Counted from the stretch's first letter, positions 8,838 through 17,942 are shown. The stretch is DNA of 64,000 nucleotides from an uncultured Rhodanobacteraceae bacterium (GCA_937928755.1 CALEZI010000038.1:1-64000); one strand, 5' to 3'. Numbers and translations: made by a program. The notes: generated by a model from the letters alone, not told the origin.

Positions 8838-8866
8838 CTGTCACATGATTGAAATGTTTCTATCAC
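8838..8866 (+). promoter_or_regulatory. Tandem Pho box upstream of pstS
   Basis: CTGTCAC-ATGA-TTGAAAT-GTTT-CTATCAC: three 7-bp half-sites separated by 4-bp spacers, an 11-bp period as for PhoB binding. The middle half-site is weakest. It ends 37 bp before the chosen pstS start codon. PhoB control of the pst operon in phosphate limitation is the natural reading. Confidence 0.7.
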
Positions 8867-8903
8867 AGACTTGCGCCATGTCTTCCTGTGCCCCGAGCCG
8901 ACG

Positions 8904-9959
8904 ATGAATACTCTGCGCGTTTCGCTGCTGTCCACCATGATCCTGGCCACGTTGGCTGCCTGCGGTTCCGGGACCGAGCCGACGCCGTCGGCGCCGGGCA
9001 CCCCTGCCGCACCGGCTTCAGGTGCTCCAGTCAGCCAGGTCATCCAGCTCGATGGTTCCAGTACGGTCTATCCGATCAGCGAAGCCGTCGCCGAAGAGTT
9101 CCAGATCCAGAACCAGGGCAGGGTCAACGTGACGGTCGGCGTGTCCGGCACCGGAGGCGGTTTCAAGAAGTTCTGCCGCGGCGAGCTCGATATTGCCAGT
9201 GCCTCGCGTCCGATCCAGAAATCGGAGATGGAAAACTGCGCCGCTGCCGGCATCAAGTACTACGAACTGCCGGTCGCCTACGACGCGCTGACGGTGGTGG
9301 TCAATCCGCAGAACAGTTTCCTGACGACCGCTACCGTGGAGCAGCTCAAGCAGATCTGGGCGCCGGAGGCGCAAGGAACGATCACGCGCTGGAACCAGAT
9401 CGATCCGAGCTGGCCGGACGCAGAGTTCAAACTGTATGGCGCCGGTTCGGATTCCGGCACCTTCGATTACTTCACAGAAGCGGTGGTCGGCAAGGCCAAG
9501 GCCAGCCGCGGCGATTACACCGCTTCCGAGGACGACAACACGCTGGTCCAGGGCGTCACCCAGGACGTCAACGCGCTCGGTTATTTCGGCTACGCCTATT
9601 ACGCGGAGAACCAGGACAAGCTGAGGGCGGTGGCGATCGCCACCGAGGCGGGCGCGCCTGGCGTGCTGCCGAGCGACCAGACGGTGATCGATGGCAGCTA
9701 CGTTCCGCTGGCGCGCCCGATGTTCATCTACGTCAGCGAAAAGGCGCTGGCGCGCGCCGAGGTCAAGCAGTTCGTCGACTTCTACTTCGCCAACGTTGCC
9801 GATCTGGCGCGCGAAGTGCGCTACGTGCCACTGCCGCCGGAAGCCTATGAACTGGTCAAGAAACATCTGGCCGAAGGCAAGATGGGCACCGTGTTCCACG
9901 GCGAGCCGGCCACCGCGATCACCATCGAGGATCTGCTCAGCCGCGAAGCAAGTCTGTAA
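8904..9959 (+). CDS. pstS: Phosphate-binding protein PstS (lipoprotein)
   Basis: Periplasmic substrate-binding component of the high-affinity phosphate ABC transporter. Starting at 8904 the protein has 351 residues and a lipoprotein signal peptide with the lipobox LAAC (Cys20), followed by a Pro/Ala/Gly-rich linker. The phosphate-binding loops LDGSSTVYPISEAVAEEF and VSGTGGGFKKFC and the SDSGTFDYF segment are conserved. The ORF opens further upstream (8871), but those 11 residues would disrupt the signal peptide. It is the first gene of pstSCAB-phoU, divergent from the porin and behind a Pho box. Confidence 0.95.
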   Translation: MNTLRVSLLSTMILATLAACGSGTEPTPSAPGTPAAPASGAPVSQVIQLDGSSTVYPISEAVAEEFQIQNQGRVNVTVGVSGTGGGFKKFCRGELDIASASRPIQKSEMENCAAAGIKYYELPVAYDALTVVVNPQNSFLTTATVEQLKQIWAPEAQGTITRWNQIDPSWPDAEFKLYGAGSDSGTFDYFTEAVVGKAKASRGDYTASEDDNTLVQGVTQDVNALGYFGYAYYAENQDKLRAVAIATEAGAPGVLPSDQTVIDGSYVPLARPMFIYVSEKALARAEVKQFVDFYFANVADLAREVRYVPLPPEAYELVKKHLAEGKMGTVFHGEPATAITIEDLLSREASL

Positions 9960-10034
9960 CGCAAACTGGGTAGACTGCCACGGCTGGAGTTCCGTCACGC
10001 GGCGATTGGTGTGAGGCGCTCAGCGAACGCTTGT

Positions 10035-10099
10035 CTCCGCGACTTCGCGGCTCCGGGTGAGGCTTTCAACGGCTCATGCGGAGGTGCGAAGGCGCGGAG
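10035..10099. repeat. Imperfect inverted repeat between pstS and pstC
   Basis: CTCCGCGACTTCGCGGCTCC at 10035-10054 pairs imperfectly with GGAGGTGCGAAGGCGCGGAG at 10080-10099. The stem could lower readthrough from pstS to the permease genes, giving excess binding protein, or be another intergenic palindrome. The remaining gap 9960-10160 shows nothing else. Confidence 0.55.
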
Positions 10100-10160
10100 A
10101 AAGTCATTTCAACCCTGCACGATCGGATTTCTTCGCGTGCAGAATGCGAGACGGTGATTC

Positions 10161-11090
10161 ATGGCGGCAAGCTCACCTGAAGTCCAGATTGCCGGTCGCC
10201 TCGCGTACCGACCCTCGCGGCATCTGCGCGAGCGCTTCATCGAGGCGGCATTGCTCGGCGCTGCCCTGGTCGCCGTGGCGACTACCGTCGGCATCGTTTT
10301 CATCCTGCTGAGAGAATCGATTGCCTTCTTTCGCGAAGTGTCGATCGTCGATTTCTTCACCGACTCGCAGTGGACGCCACTGTTCTCGGATCCGCACTTT
10401 GGCATCTGGGTGCTGTTGTCGGGCACGCTGACCAGTTCGGCAATTGCGCTGGCCGTGGCCATCCCGGTCGGTACCGTGCTGGCCATTTACCTGTCCGAGT
10501 TCGCCAAGGCGCGCACGCGCGAGATCGCCAAGCCGATCCTCGAGTTGCTCGCCGGCATACCGACCATCGTTTTCGGTTACTTCGCACTGTTCTTCGTCAC
10601 GCCGCTGCTGAAGAACTTCATTCCCGGATTGCCCGGTTTCAACCTGCTGTCGGCGGGCCTGGTAATGGGCGTGATGATCGTGCCCTACATCTCGTCGATC
10701 AGCGAGGACGCCATGCGCGCCGTGCCGATGGCGCTGCGCGAGGGTGCCTACGCGATGGGCGCCACGCGCCTGCAGGTCGCCTTGCATGTGGTCGTCCCGG
10801 CGGCCTTTTCCGGCATCGCCGCCGCCTACATCCTCGGCATCTCGCGCGCGGTCGGCGAGACCATGATCGTCGCCGTGGCCGCAGGCAACCAGCCCAACCT
10901 GACGTTCAACCCGATGGACCAGGCGGCGACCATCACCGCCTACATCGTGCAGGTGGCCAAGGGCGATTTGCCGCACGGCAGCACCGGCTATCTGACCATC
11001 TTCGCGGCCGGACTGACGTTGTTCGTGCTCACATTGATGTTCAACCTGCTCGGCTACTGGCTGCGCCGCCGCTACCGCGAGGAGTATTGA
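10161..11090 (+). CDS. pstC: Phosphate ABC transporter permease PstC
   Basis: Inner-membrane permease subunit, 309 residues with about six helices. The MetI-like permease core includes the EAA loop (LREGAYAMGATRLQVALHVVVP) starting near residue 193 and ILGISRAVGETMIVAVAAG, which contact PstB. It has the family's N-terminal helix followed by an extracytoplasmic segment (FFTDSQWTPLFSDPHFGIW). It ends 1 bp before pstA, so coupling is expected. It works with PstA as the phosphate channel. Confidence 0.95.
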   Translation: MAASSPEVQIAGRLAYRPSRHLRERFIEAALLGAALVAVATTVGIVFILLRESIAFFREVSIVDFFTDSQWTPLFSDPHFGIWVLLSGTLTSSAIALAVAIPVGTVLAIYLSEFAKARTREIAKPILELLAGIPTIVFGYFALFFVTPLLKNFIPGLPGFNLLSAGLVMGVMIVPYISSISEDAMRAVPMALREGAYAMGATRLQVALHVVVPAAFSGIAAAYILGISRAVGETMIVAVAAGNQPNLTFNPMDQAATITAYIVQVAKGDLPHGSTGYLTIFAAGLTLFVLTLMFNLLGYWLRRRYREEY

Positions 11091-11091
11091 G

Positions 11092-12009
11092 ATGACGGTC
11101 GCACTGGAACTGCGGCAAACCATCGCGCGCGCGAAACGCCGAGATGTGGCCTTCGTCGCCCTCGGCATCGCGGCGCTGCTGTTCGCCGCATGCACCTTCG
11201 TCGCGCTGTTCCTGGACATGGTCAGCGATGGCGCCGCGCGCCTGAATGGCGACTTCTTCACCCAGTTTGCTTCGCGCCGCGCCGAACGTGCCGGCATCCT
11301 CGCGGCTTGGGTCGGCAGTTTTGCGGTGATGATCGTGACCGCGCTGTTCGCGGTTCCGCTGGGTGTTTCGGCCGGCATCTATCTCGAGGAGTACGCGCCG
11401 CGCAACCGGATGACGGCGCTGATCGAGATCAACATCAACAATCTGGCGGGCGTGCCATCGATCGTCTACGGTCTGCTTGCGCTGGGTTTGTTCGTCCACA
11501 CTTTCGGCCTCGGCGCCAGTGTGCTCACCGCCGGCCTGACGCTGGCGCTGTTGATCCTGCCGGTGGTGATCGTCGCCACCCGCGAAGCGATCCGATCGGT
11601 GCCTGGTGCCATTCGCGAAGCCGCCTATGCGTTGGGTGCCACGCGCTGGCAGATGGTGCAGCACCACGTGCTGCCGTATTCGATGCCGGGCATCCTCACC
11701 GGCGTGATCATCGGCCTGTCGCGCGCGATCGGCGAGACCGCGCCGATCGTGACCATCGGTGCGGTCAGCTTCATCGCCTTTCTGCCGCCGCCGCCGATCA
11801 GTACTGAATTTCCGTTCCTCAACGCCGACTGGCTGGCCTCGCCGTTCACCGCGATGCCGATCCAGATTTTCAGCTGGACTTCGCGTCCGGAAGAGGCCTT
11901 CCAGGCCAATGCCAGCGCCGCAGCGCTGGTGCTGGTCGTGATGACCCTGCTGATGAACGCGATCGCGATCTGGCTGCGCTATCGACTGCGACGGAATTTG
12001 AACTGGTGA
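11092..12009 (+). CDS. pstA: Phosphate ABC transporter permease PstA
   Basis: A 305-residue inner-membrane permease pairing with PstC. Conserved segments include YLEEYAPRNRMTALIEIN, NNLAGVPSIVYGLLALGLFV and the EAA loop REAAYALGATRWQMVQHHVL, followed by GLSRAIGETAPIVTIGA. The start ATG at 11092 lies 1 bp after the pstC stop. Between it and pstB an R2 inverted repeat breaks the usual tight pstA-pstB spacing. Confidence 0.95.
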   Translation: MTVALELRQTIARAKRRDVAFVALGIAALLFAACTFVALFLDMVSDGAARLNGDFFTQFASRRAERAGILAAWVGSFAVMIVTALFAVPLGVSAGIYLEEYAPRNRMTALIEININNLAGVPSIVYGLLALGLFVHTFGLGASVLTAGLTLALLILPVVIVATREAIRSVPGAIREAAYALGATRWQMVQHHVLPYSMPGILTGVIIGLSRAIGETAPIVTIGAVSFIAFLPPPPISTEFPFLNADWLASPFTAMPIQIFSWTSRPEEAFQANASAAALVLVVMTLLMNAIAIWLRYRLRRNLNW

Positions 12010-12061
12010 GGGACGCCAGGGATTCTCGCTGAACATGGTGCAAGTCTCTGAAAGAAAGATG

Positions 12062-12183
12062 TTTGTCCGCAAAGGACGTAAAGGACGCAAAGGAAAGCAA
12101 GCCAGCATGCGAGTGGTTCAATGAAAACGATTGGCTGTGCAGCCAACCGGCCTTCGCATTCTTTGCGTCCTTTGCGGACAAAA
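12062..12183. repeat. GTCCGCAAAGG-family inverted repeat (R2) in the pst operon
   Basis: The left arm TTTGTCCGCAAAGGACG continues as TAAAGGACGCAAAGGAAAGC. The right arm is TTCTTTGCGTCCTTTGCGG then ACAAA. The arms are long and near-complementary around a ~60-bp centre. It occupies most of the 257-bp gap between pstA and pstB. Confidence 0.85.
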
Positions 12184-12266
12184 AAGCACTCCACGAAGTC
12201 GCACCTGGGTCGGTACGCGAATGGGTGCCCATGCCTCCGTAACAAACGGACAAGTGAACTGGAACG

Positions 12267-13064
12267 ATGAACGACGAGCCGAAAAAGCCCGACCTCGCCA
12301 CGCTCGCCAAGAAGGCCGAGGCGCGTGAGTTGAATTTCTTTTACGGCGCCAAGCAGGCGTTGAACAAGATCACGCTGCCGATTTACGACAAGCGCGTTAC
12401 CGCGCTGATCGGCCCCTCGGGATGCGGCAAGAGTACCTTCCTGCGCTGTTTCAACCGCATGCACGACCTGTACCCGGGCACGCGCTACGAAGGCGAGATC
12501 CGCCTGCAGCCAGATGATGTCAACCTGCTGTCGCGCGAGGTCGATCCGATCGAGGTGCGCATGCGCCTGGCGATGGTGTTCCAGAAGCCCAATCCGTTTC
12601 CCAAGTCGATCTTCGAGAATGTCGCCTATGGCTTGCGCATTCGCGGCGAGAAGCGACGTACGGTGCTGATGGACCGAGTCGAGCAGGCGCTGAAGGATGC
12701 CGCGCTGTGGAACGAGGTGAAGGATCGTCTCGACGAACTCGCGACGACGCTCTCGGGTGGCCAGCAACAGCGCCTGTGCATCGCCCGCGCGCTCGCCTGC
12801 GATCCGGAACTGCTGCTGTTCGACGAACCCACCAGCGCGCTCGATCCGATCGCCACCGCGAGCATCGAGGAGTTGATCCACGAACTGCGCGAAAAAGTGA
12901 CTATCCTGATTGTCACTCACAACATGCAGCAGGCCGCGCGCGTTTCCGACTTCACGGCGTATATGTATCTCGGCGATCTGGTCGAATTCGGCTGGACCGA
13001 CGACGTTTTCTTCCGCCCGCAGAAGAAGCAGACCGAGGATTACATTACGGGGAGGTTCGGATGA
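12267..13064 (+). CDS. pstB: Phosphate ABC transporter ATP-binding protein PstB
   Basis: A 265-residue ABC ATPase powering phosphate import. Visible motifs are Walker A GPSGCGKST, the Q-loop in AMVFQKPNPFPKSIFENVAYG, signature LSGGQQQRLCIARAL, Walker B LLLFDEPTSALDP and the H-loop ILIVTHNMQQAARVSD. The ordering and the PNPFP segment are diagnostic for PstB. The coding end is followed immediately by a GGAAAATGG repeat, which separates it from phoU by 210 bp. Confidence 0.96.
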   Translation: MNDEPKKPDLATLAKKAEARELNFFYGAKQALNKITLPIYDKRVTALIGPSGCGKSTFLRCFNRMHDLYPGTRYEGEIRLQPDDVNLLSREVDPIEVRMRLAMVFQKPNPFPKSIFENVAYGLRIRGEKRRTVLMDRVEQALKDAALWNEVKDRLDELATTLSGGQQQRLCIARALACDPELLLFDEPTSALDPIATASIEELIHELREKVTILIVTHNMQQAARVSDFTAYMYLGDLVEFGWTDDVFFRPQKKQTEDYITGRFG

Positions 13065-13068
13065 AGCG

Positions 13069-13242
<174 letters not shown>

Positions 13243-13274
13243 CTTGCCTCGCGTCACCAGGCCGGAGCACCTCG

Positions 13275-13988
13275 ATGAACCTCTCCGAACACCTCTCCAA
13301 ACAATTCGACGCCGATCTGACCGCACTGCGCACGCGCGTGGTCGAAATGGGTGGGCTGGTCGACGAGCAGTTCCGGCGCGCTGTCGAAGCGCTGGCATCG
13401 GGCGAAATCATGGTGGCTGATGCCGTGATCGCCAATGATGCCTCGGTCAATTCGCTGGAAGTGCGCATCGACGATGCATGCGCGCACCTGATCGCCAAGC
13501 GCCAACCAGCGGCGAGCGATCTGCGCATGGTCCTGGGGGTCTCCAAGATCGTTTCCGAACTCGAACGCATTGGCGACAAGGCGCGCAAGATCGCGCGACT
13601 GACCGGCAAGCTGCACGCCAGCGGCGCCAGTGTGCGCGCCTGGATCGGCGACATCGAAGGTCTGAGTGGTCGCGCCCGGCGCATGCTCAGGGAGGCGCTG
13701 GATGCCTTCGTGCGCAGCGATCTGGAGGCCGCCGTCGACGTGCTGCGCGCCAATCGCGATTTCGCGATCGATACTTCTGCAGTCAGCAATGAAGTGGTGA
13801 AACGGATGTCGGCGCAACCTGACGACGTGCCGTCCCTGCTCGAGATGCTCTCGATCACGCGCGCCGTGGATCGAGTTGCCGACCACGCGGCAAACATCGC
13901 CGAACACCTGGTGTACATCGTGCGCGGCACCGATGTGCGTCACGCCACGCTGGAGCAGATCGAGAAGGAAGCGTTGGTGCGGAGCTAG
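13275..13988 (+). CDS. phoU: Phosphate transport regulator PhoU
   Basis: A 237-residue all-helical protein made of two PhoU repeats. It mediates inhibition of the PhoR kinase by the Pst transporter and modulates phosphate import. Characteristic segments are RTRVVEMGGLVDEQFRRAVEAL and the metal-binding-type SELERIGDKARKIARL and VDRVADHAANIAEHLVYI in the two repeats. The start ATG at 13275 (MNLSEHLSKQFD) has GGAG eight bases upstream. The frame extends back to 13074, but that stretch is translated repeat. phoR and phoB are not in the window. Confidence 0.95.
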   Translation: MNLSEHLSKQFDADLTALRTRVVEMGGLVDEQFRRAVEALASGEIMVADAVIANDASVNSLEVRIDDACAHLIAKRQPAASDLRMVLGVSKIVSELERIGDKARKIARLTGKLHASGASVRAWIGDIEGLSGRARRMLREALDAFVRSDLEAAVDVLRANRDFAIDTSAVSNEVVKRMSAQPDDVPSLLEMLSITRAVDRVADHAANIAEHLVYIVRGTDVRHATLEQIEKEALVRS

Positions 13989-14202
13989 TGGAGCAAAGGC
14001 GGGGCTGGGGACCGGGGGCTGGGGCGCACATCCGCAAGCTGCGGCGATTGTTCAGCTCGACGAAGCGAGTTTCGCGCTTACCCAGATTCCCGCGCAGCCA
14101 GGAAGCGCGCTCCAGCCCCCGGTCCCCAGCCCCGCACTTGCTGTTGCGCTGTTACCTGTGCCCTCACCGCGCCCAGCGGTCCGCACGCTATCCTCGCGCC
14201 CC

Positions 14203-15093
14203 ATGTACACCCAGTGCGTCCGTTGCCTCACCGTCTATCGTCTGCAGCCGCAGGCGCTGGCGCATGCGCGTGGGCAGTTCCGCTGCGGCCACTGCGGGAC
14301 CGTGTTCGACGGCCTGGAGCGCCTGGTCGAACAACTCCCAGAGGCGCCGTTCCAGGAATTGCCGCAATCCGAGGCCAGCGAGACCCCGGTGGTGCTCAGT
14401 TCTCCGGCGATGCGGCCGGCGCCGCGTCAACCGAAGTTGTTCGACGATGAGCCGCTCGCCGAGCGTGGAGGACGACGCGAACCGCGCTTCCCGGGCGAGT
14501 GGTTGGCGCATGATCGCGCGGATCGCGGACGTGGCGCGCCGGCGCGTACGCCAGCCGAGGCGCGGGTGCCCCCGCGCATCGAAGGCGCCAGCCGCCGTGC
14601 GGTCGCCGTGCGGCCACCCAGTAATGCCGGCTGGTGGCTGGGCAGCGTATTGCTGGCCCTGCTGCTCGGCGGTCAGATCGCCTATGCCGAGCGTGCGCGC
14701 CTGCTCGAAGACCAGCGGATCCGGCCACTGCTGGATCGATTCTGTGACCAGTTCAACTGCCGATTGCCGATGCGCGTCCAGGTCGCGTCGATCCGACTGG
14801 TCAGTCGTGAGGTGCGGCCACATCCGGAAGCGCCCAAAGCGCTGATGATCAGCGCCAGCATGGTCAACGATGCCGGATTCACCCAGCGCTTTCCGCTGGT
14901 CGAAGTCACCCTGTCCGATCTGGGTGAACGCATCATCGCCCAGCGCCGTTTCACGCCAGGCGAGTACCTCGCCGAAGCCGAGAGTCTGCAGCGTGGATTT
15001 CCGGCCGGAGCGACTGCGCCGCTGGTGTTCGAAGTGGCCGATCCCGGCCAGGAAGCGGTGGCCTTCGAGTTCAGGTTCCTGCCGGCGGAGTAG
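14203..15093 (+). CDS. Zinc-ribbon and DUF3426 membrane protein
   Basis: A 296-residue protein. The N-terminal MJ0042-type zinc ribbon has two CxxC pairs (C5/C8 and C28/C31). A long basic, proline- and arginine-rich linker follows to about residue 140, then one membrane helix (WWLGSVLLALLLGGQIAYAE), then a DUF3426 domain to the end (SASMVNDAGFTQRFPLVEVTL). The function is not established. In related gammaproteobacteria this gene often follows prmA; here it is separated from prmA (20601) by several kilobases. The start at 14203 is chosen because the zinc ribbon begins there; the frame upstream is non-coding. Confidence 0.8.
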   Translation: MYTQCVRCLTVYRLQPQALAHARGQFRCGHCGTVFDGLERLVEQLPEAPFQELPQSEASETPVVLSSPAMRPAPRQPKLFDDEPLAERGGRREPRFPGEWLAHDRADRGRGAPARTPAEARVPPRIEGASRRAVAVRPPSNAGWWLGSVLLALLLGGQIAYAERARLLEDQRIRPLLDRFCDQFNCRLPMRVQVASIRLVSREVRPHPEAPKALMISASMVNDAGFTQRFPLVEVTLSDLGERIIAQRRFTPGEYLAEAESLQRGFPAGATAPLVFEVADPGQEAVAFEFRFLPAE

Positions 15094-15109
15094 GGTGGCA
15101 GGCGCGCTA

Positions 15110-15222
15110 TTGTGGGTCCAGACAAGTCTGGGCCCACCGGGAGCTCAACTCAAAAGCGTCCAGACAAGTCTGGACCTACCAGGAGCTCAGCTCGAAAGCG
15201 TACAGACAAGTCTGGACCCACC
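15110..15222. repeat. Three GTCCAGAC hairpins (family R1)
   Basis: Copies lie at 15110-15137, 15156-15180 and 15198-15222, with small changes (GTCTGGGCCCACC, TACAGAC). The last two are separated by a repeated linker (AGGAGCTCA(G/A)CTC(G/A)AAAGCG), so they form a ~43-bp tandem. They lie between two convergent genes. Confidence 0.9.
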
Positions 15223-15228
15223 AGGGTG

Positions 15229-15918
15229 TCACGCCTTCCAGCGATAACCCACGCCGTGCACGGTGTCGACCGCGTCGAAGTCTCGGTCGACGGCGACGAA
15301 CTTCTTGCGGATGCGCTTGATGTGGCTGGTGATGGTGGCCTCGTCGACCACTACCTGCGCCGCGCTCATCAACTGGTCGCGATTCTTGACGTGACCGGGA
15401 TAGCGCGCCATCGCATGCACAATCCAGAACTCGGTCACCGTCAACGGCACTTCGATGTCTTTCCAGGTGGCGAGCATGCGCTCGCCCTCGAGCTTGAGGT
15501 GGCCATGTTCCAGCAGTTGTTCCTTGCCGGCGGGCTGGCTCAACGCTTCGACCCGGCGAAACAGTGAGACGATGCGTGCCAGCAGGTGCTGCAGGCTGAT
15601 GTCCTTGGTCAGGAAGTCGTCGGCACCCAGGCGCAAGCCGGAGATGATGTCGAGATCCGCATCTCGCGCGGTCAGAAAGATGATCGGCAATGCGGTGGAG
15701 CGCTGGCGCAGTTCACGGCAGAGTTCGAAGCCACCTTCCGGTTCGTCGCCGAGTCCAATGTCGATCAGCACCAGGTCCGGCATGCGCAGCGCAAACGCAC
15801 TCGAGGCCTGCGCGCGCGACGCAAAAGTCTGCACCTCGTAGCCATAGCGCTTGAGCGCGTCGGCGTAGTTGGCGCGAATGGCGGGTTCATCTTCGACGAT
15901 CGCAATCTGACGGGCCAT
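15229..15918 (-). CDS. OmpR-type response regulator, PdsR-like
   Basis: A 229-residue response regulator. The receiver domain has the acidic pair (VEDEPAIR), phosphoacceptor Asp53 in LVLIDIGLGDEP, and the conserved Thr and Lys in LTARDAD and DDFLTKDIS. It is followed by a winged-helix DNA-binding domain (LTVTEFWIVHAMARYPGHV, ITSHIKRIRKKF, GVGYRW). The style resembles the regulator of the 'proteobacterial dedicated sortase' systems (PdsR), a recollection of the family and not a search result. No histidine kinase or sortase gene lies beside it, so it is an orphan here. The start at 15918 begins directly with the receiver fold; the upstream frame is repeat sequence. Confidence 0.8.
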   Translation of the reverse strand: MARQIAIVEDEPAIRANYADALKRYGYEVQTFASRAQASSAFALRMPDLVLIDIGLGDEPEGGFELCRELRQRSTALPIIFLTARDADLDIISGLRLGADDFLTKDISLQHLLARIVSLFRRVEALSQPAGKEQLLEHGHLKLEGERMLATWKDIEVPLTVTEFWIVHAMARYPGHVKNRDQLMSAAQVVVDEATITSHIKRIRKKFVAVDRDFDAVDTVHGVGYRWKA

Positions 15919-16036
15919 GAGCTCTTCGGTTCGGCGGAGTCGGCGCGAACGGTAGGCGCGGCAGCCGCAGAGGGCAAGCATCGCCGGTCGCTTGTCTTGG
16001 TTTTGCCCGATCGGGTGGTCTTTGAACGGAAAGGCA

Positions 16037-16222
16037 TTTGTCCGCAAAGGACGCAAAGGCCGCAAAGGAAAGCAAAGCGACTTCGGGTATCGAGGGCCTG
16101 CGATAGCCGGTCTTCAACCAGTTGGCCTGCATGGATCGCATCGATGACGCTTTGCGGGATAGCGCCGCGCGCATATCTGCTCCCGCTCTCCTTTGCGTTC
16201 TTTGCGTACTTTGCGGACCAAA
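16037..16222. repeat. GTCCGCAAAGG-family inverted repeat (R2), long copy
   Basis: The left arm is TTTGTCCGCAAAGGACGCAA then AGGCCGCAAAGGAAAGC. The right arm is CTCTCCTTTGCGTTCTTTGC then GTACTTTGCGGACCAAA. The arms enclose ~110 bp. It occupies most of the 319-bp gap between the regulator and rpe. No gene is seen inside. Confidence 0.8.
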
Positions 16223-16237
16223 TGCTCTTGGGTCTGA

Positions 16238-16909
16238 CTACAGTGCCAGAGCAATCTCCGCCCGCATTCGCATGATCGTCTCCGCGTAGTCCGCGGAGTT
16301 GAAGATCGCCGAGCCGGCGACGAAGGTGTCGGCGCCGGCGGCAGCGATGGCGCGGATGTTGTCGGTCTTGACGCCGCCGTCGACTTCGAGGCGAATCGAG
16401 CGGCCGCTGGCGTCGATGCGGCGACGCGCCTCGCGCAGTTTGTCGAGGGCGCCGGGGATGAACGACTGGCCACCGAATCCCGGGTTCACCGACATGATCA
16501 GGATCAGGTCGAGTTTGTCCATGACATGATCGAGCCAGTTCAGCGGCGTTGCCGGATTGAATACCAGTCCGGACTGCAGGCCGAGTTCGCGGATCAGGCC
16601 CAGGGTGCGGTCTACATGATCGCTGGCTTCTGGATGAAAACTGATCAGGCTGGCGCCGGCCTTGGCGAAGTCCGGGATGATGCGGTCGACCGGCTTGACC
16701 ATCAGGTGCACGTCGATCGGAGCGACGACACCGTATTTGCGCAGCGCCTCGCACACCAGCGGGCCGATGGTCAGGTTCGGCACATAGTGGTTGTCCATCA
16801 CGTCGAAGTGCACCCAATCGGCGCCGGCGGCGAGCACCCTGGTCGTCTCGTCGCCGAGGCGGGCAAAGTCGGCAGACAGGATCGATGGGGCGATAACCGG
16901 TTGCAGCAT
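16238..16909 (-). CDS. rpe: Ribulose-phosphate 3-epimerase
   Basis: A 223-residue TIM-barrel enzyme interconverting ribulose-5-phosphate and xylulose-5-phosphate in the pentose phosphate pathway. Family motifs are all present: APSILSADFARLGDE, HFDVMDNHYVPNLTIGP, DVHLMVKPVDR, MSVNPGFGGQSFIP and LEVDGGVKTDN. The start at 16909 (MLQPVIAPSILSADF) matches the family; the ORF reaches 16951 but the extra 14 residues are unlike it. Confidence 0.96.
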   Translation of the reverse strand: MLQPVIAPSILSADFARLGDETTRVLAAGADWVHFDVMDNHYVPNLTIGPLVCEALRKYGVVAPIDVHLMVKPVDRIIPDFAKAGASLISFHPEASDHVDRTLGLIRELGLQSGLVFNPATPLNWLDHVMDKLDLILIMSVNPGFGGQSFIPGALDKLREARRRIDASGRSIRLEVDGGVKTDNIRAIAAAGADTFVAGSAIFNSADYAETIMRMRAEIALAL

Positions 16910-17127
16910 GGCGTAGTGCTCCGAATGCAGGCCCGCGATGCTAGCCCGCATTTCTCACACCGGCGCGAAAAGGTGCGCAGATCCTCCCGCCCTTGGTCGA
17001 TTTCATCACTTCGATGGGAACCATCCGCGGTTGGATTCGCTGTACTTCTGCAGTTCCGCGTGAGGTCAATCACGGTTGCGATGCCGGTTGCAGCCCGAGA
17101 GCCCCGCAGGGCTCTAGAATCGAAGGC

Positions 17128-17904
17128 ATGGCGAAGTCGTCCGTGAAGGTGCTCGGAAAACTGCTTGGCGGCGGCCTCGGCTTTGCGGCCGCGGGTGTGT
17201 ATGGCGCCGTCGCCGGCTTGACGCTCGGGCATGCCATCGATGCCGGCTGGATGCGCTGGAGACTGCGCGAGGGCGTGCGCGTGATGGATCCGCGATGCGC
17301 GCGTGTCGAATTCCTGTTTCTCTGGCTCGGCCATCTGGCCAAGGCCGATGGCCGCGTAAGCGAGGGCGAAGTGGTCGCTGCCGAACGCCTGATGCAGCGC
17401 CTGCAGCTTGACCAGGCCGGGCGCGACATGGCGGTGCGCGCATTTCAGCGCGGGCGCAATCAGGCGCTGGACATCGTTGGCGAGGTGGCACGCTTTCGCC
17501 GTCTGCTGAGTCCGTCGCGCGAGGAACTCGGAGAAATGCTGCGCTCGTTGGCCGCGTTTGCCCGCAACGATGGTCCGATGACGCCGGCCGAACGCGGGCT
17601 GATCGAGCGCCTCGGCAGTGCCTTCGGATTCAATCGCGAGTCGGTCACCGAGCAGATCGCTGAACGCAGCGCCAACGCTGCCGAACCGACACTGGCGCAG
17701 AGTTACGCGGCGCTGGGAGTGGTCGCCAGCGTCAGCGATGCCGACCTGACGCGCGCTTGGCGTCGCCTGCTGGCACAGCACCATCCCGACAAGCTGCAGG
17801 GGCAGGGGGCTGATGCGGAAGCGCTCAAGCGCGCCGATATCCGCACGCGCGAACTGCGGGCGGCCTACGAACGCATCATTGCGGCGCGCAACGAGCGGCG
17901 GTGA
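17128..17904 (+). CDS. DjlA-like membrane co-chaperone (TerB + J domain)
   Basis: A 258-residue protein. It has an N-terminal glycine-rich hydrophobic segment (residues 7-37), a TerB-like helical domain (about 55-170: FLFLWLGHLAKADGRVSEGE, LAAFARNDGPMTPAERGLIE) and a C-terminal J domain carrying the HPD motif (AQHHPDKLQGQG). This is the DjlA layout: a membrane-anchored DnaK co-chaperone. The start is the ATG at 17128 just before the hydrophobic stretch. It is followed 38 bp later by the murU-like gene, an association also known in Pseudomonas. Confidence 0.85.
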   Translation: MAKSSVKVLGKLLGGGLGFAAAGVYGAVAGLTLGHAIDAGWMRWRLREGVRVMDPRCARVEFLFLWLGHLAKADGRVSEGEVVAAERLMQRLQLDQAGRDMAVRAFQRGRNQALDIVGEVARFRRLLSPSREELGEMLRSLAAFARNDGPMTPAERGLIERLGSAFGFNRESVTEQIAERSANAAEPTLAQSYAALGVVASVSDADLTRAWRRLLAQHHPDKLQGQGADAEALKRADIRTRELRAAYERIIAARNERR

Positions 17905-17942
17905 GCCATGGGTTTGTGCAAGCGCTCAACTGAGGATTCGGG

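Noticed and set aside
15229..15918. The response regulator as PhoB of the pst cluster.
   Set aside because: It is convergent to and more than 1 kb from phoU, has no adjacent phoR, and resembles PdsR-type regulators more than PhoB.
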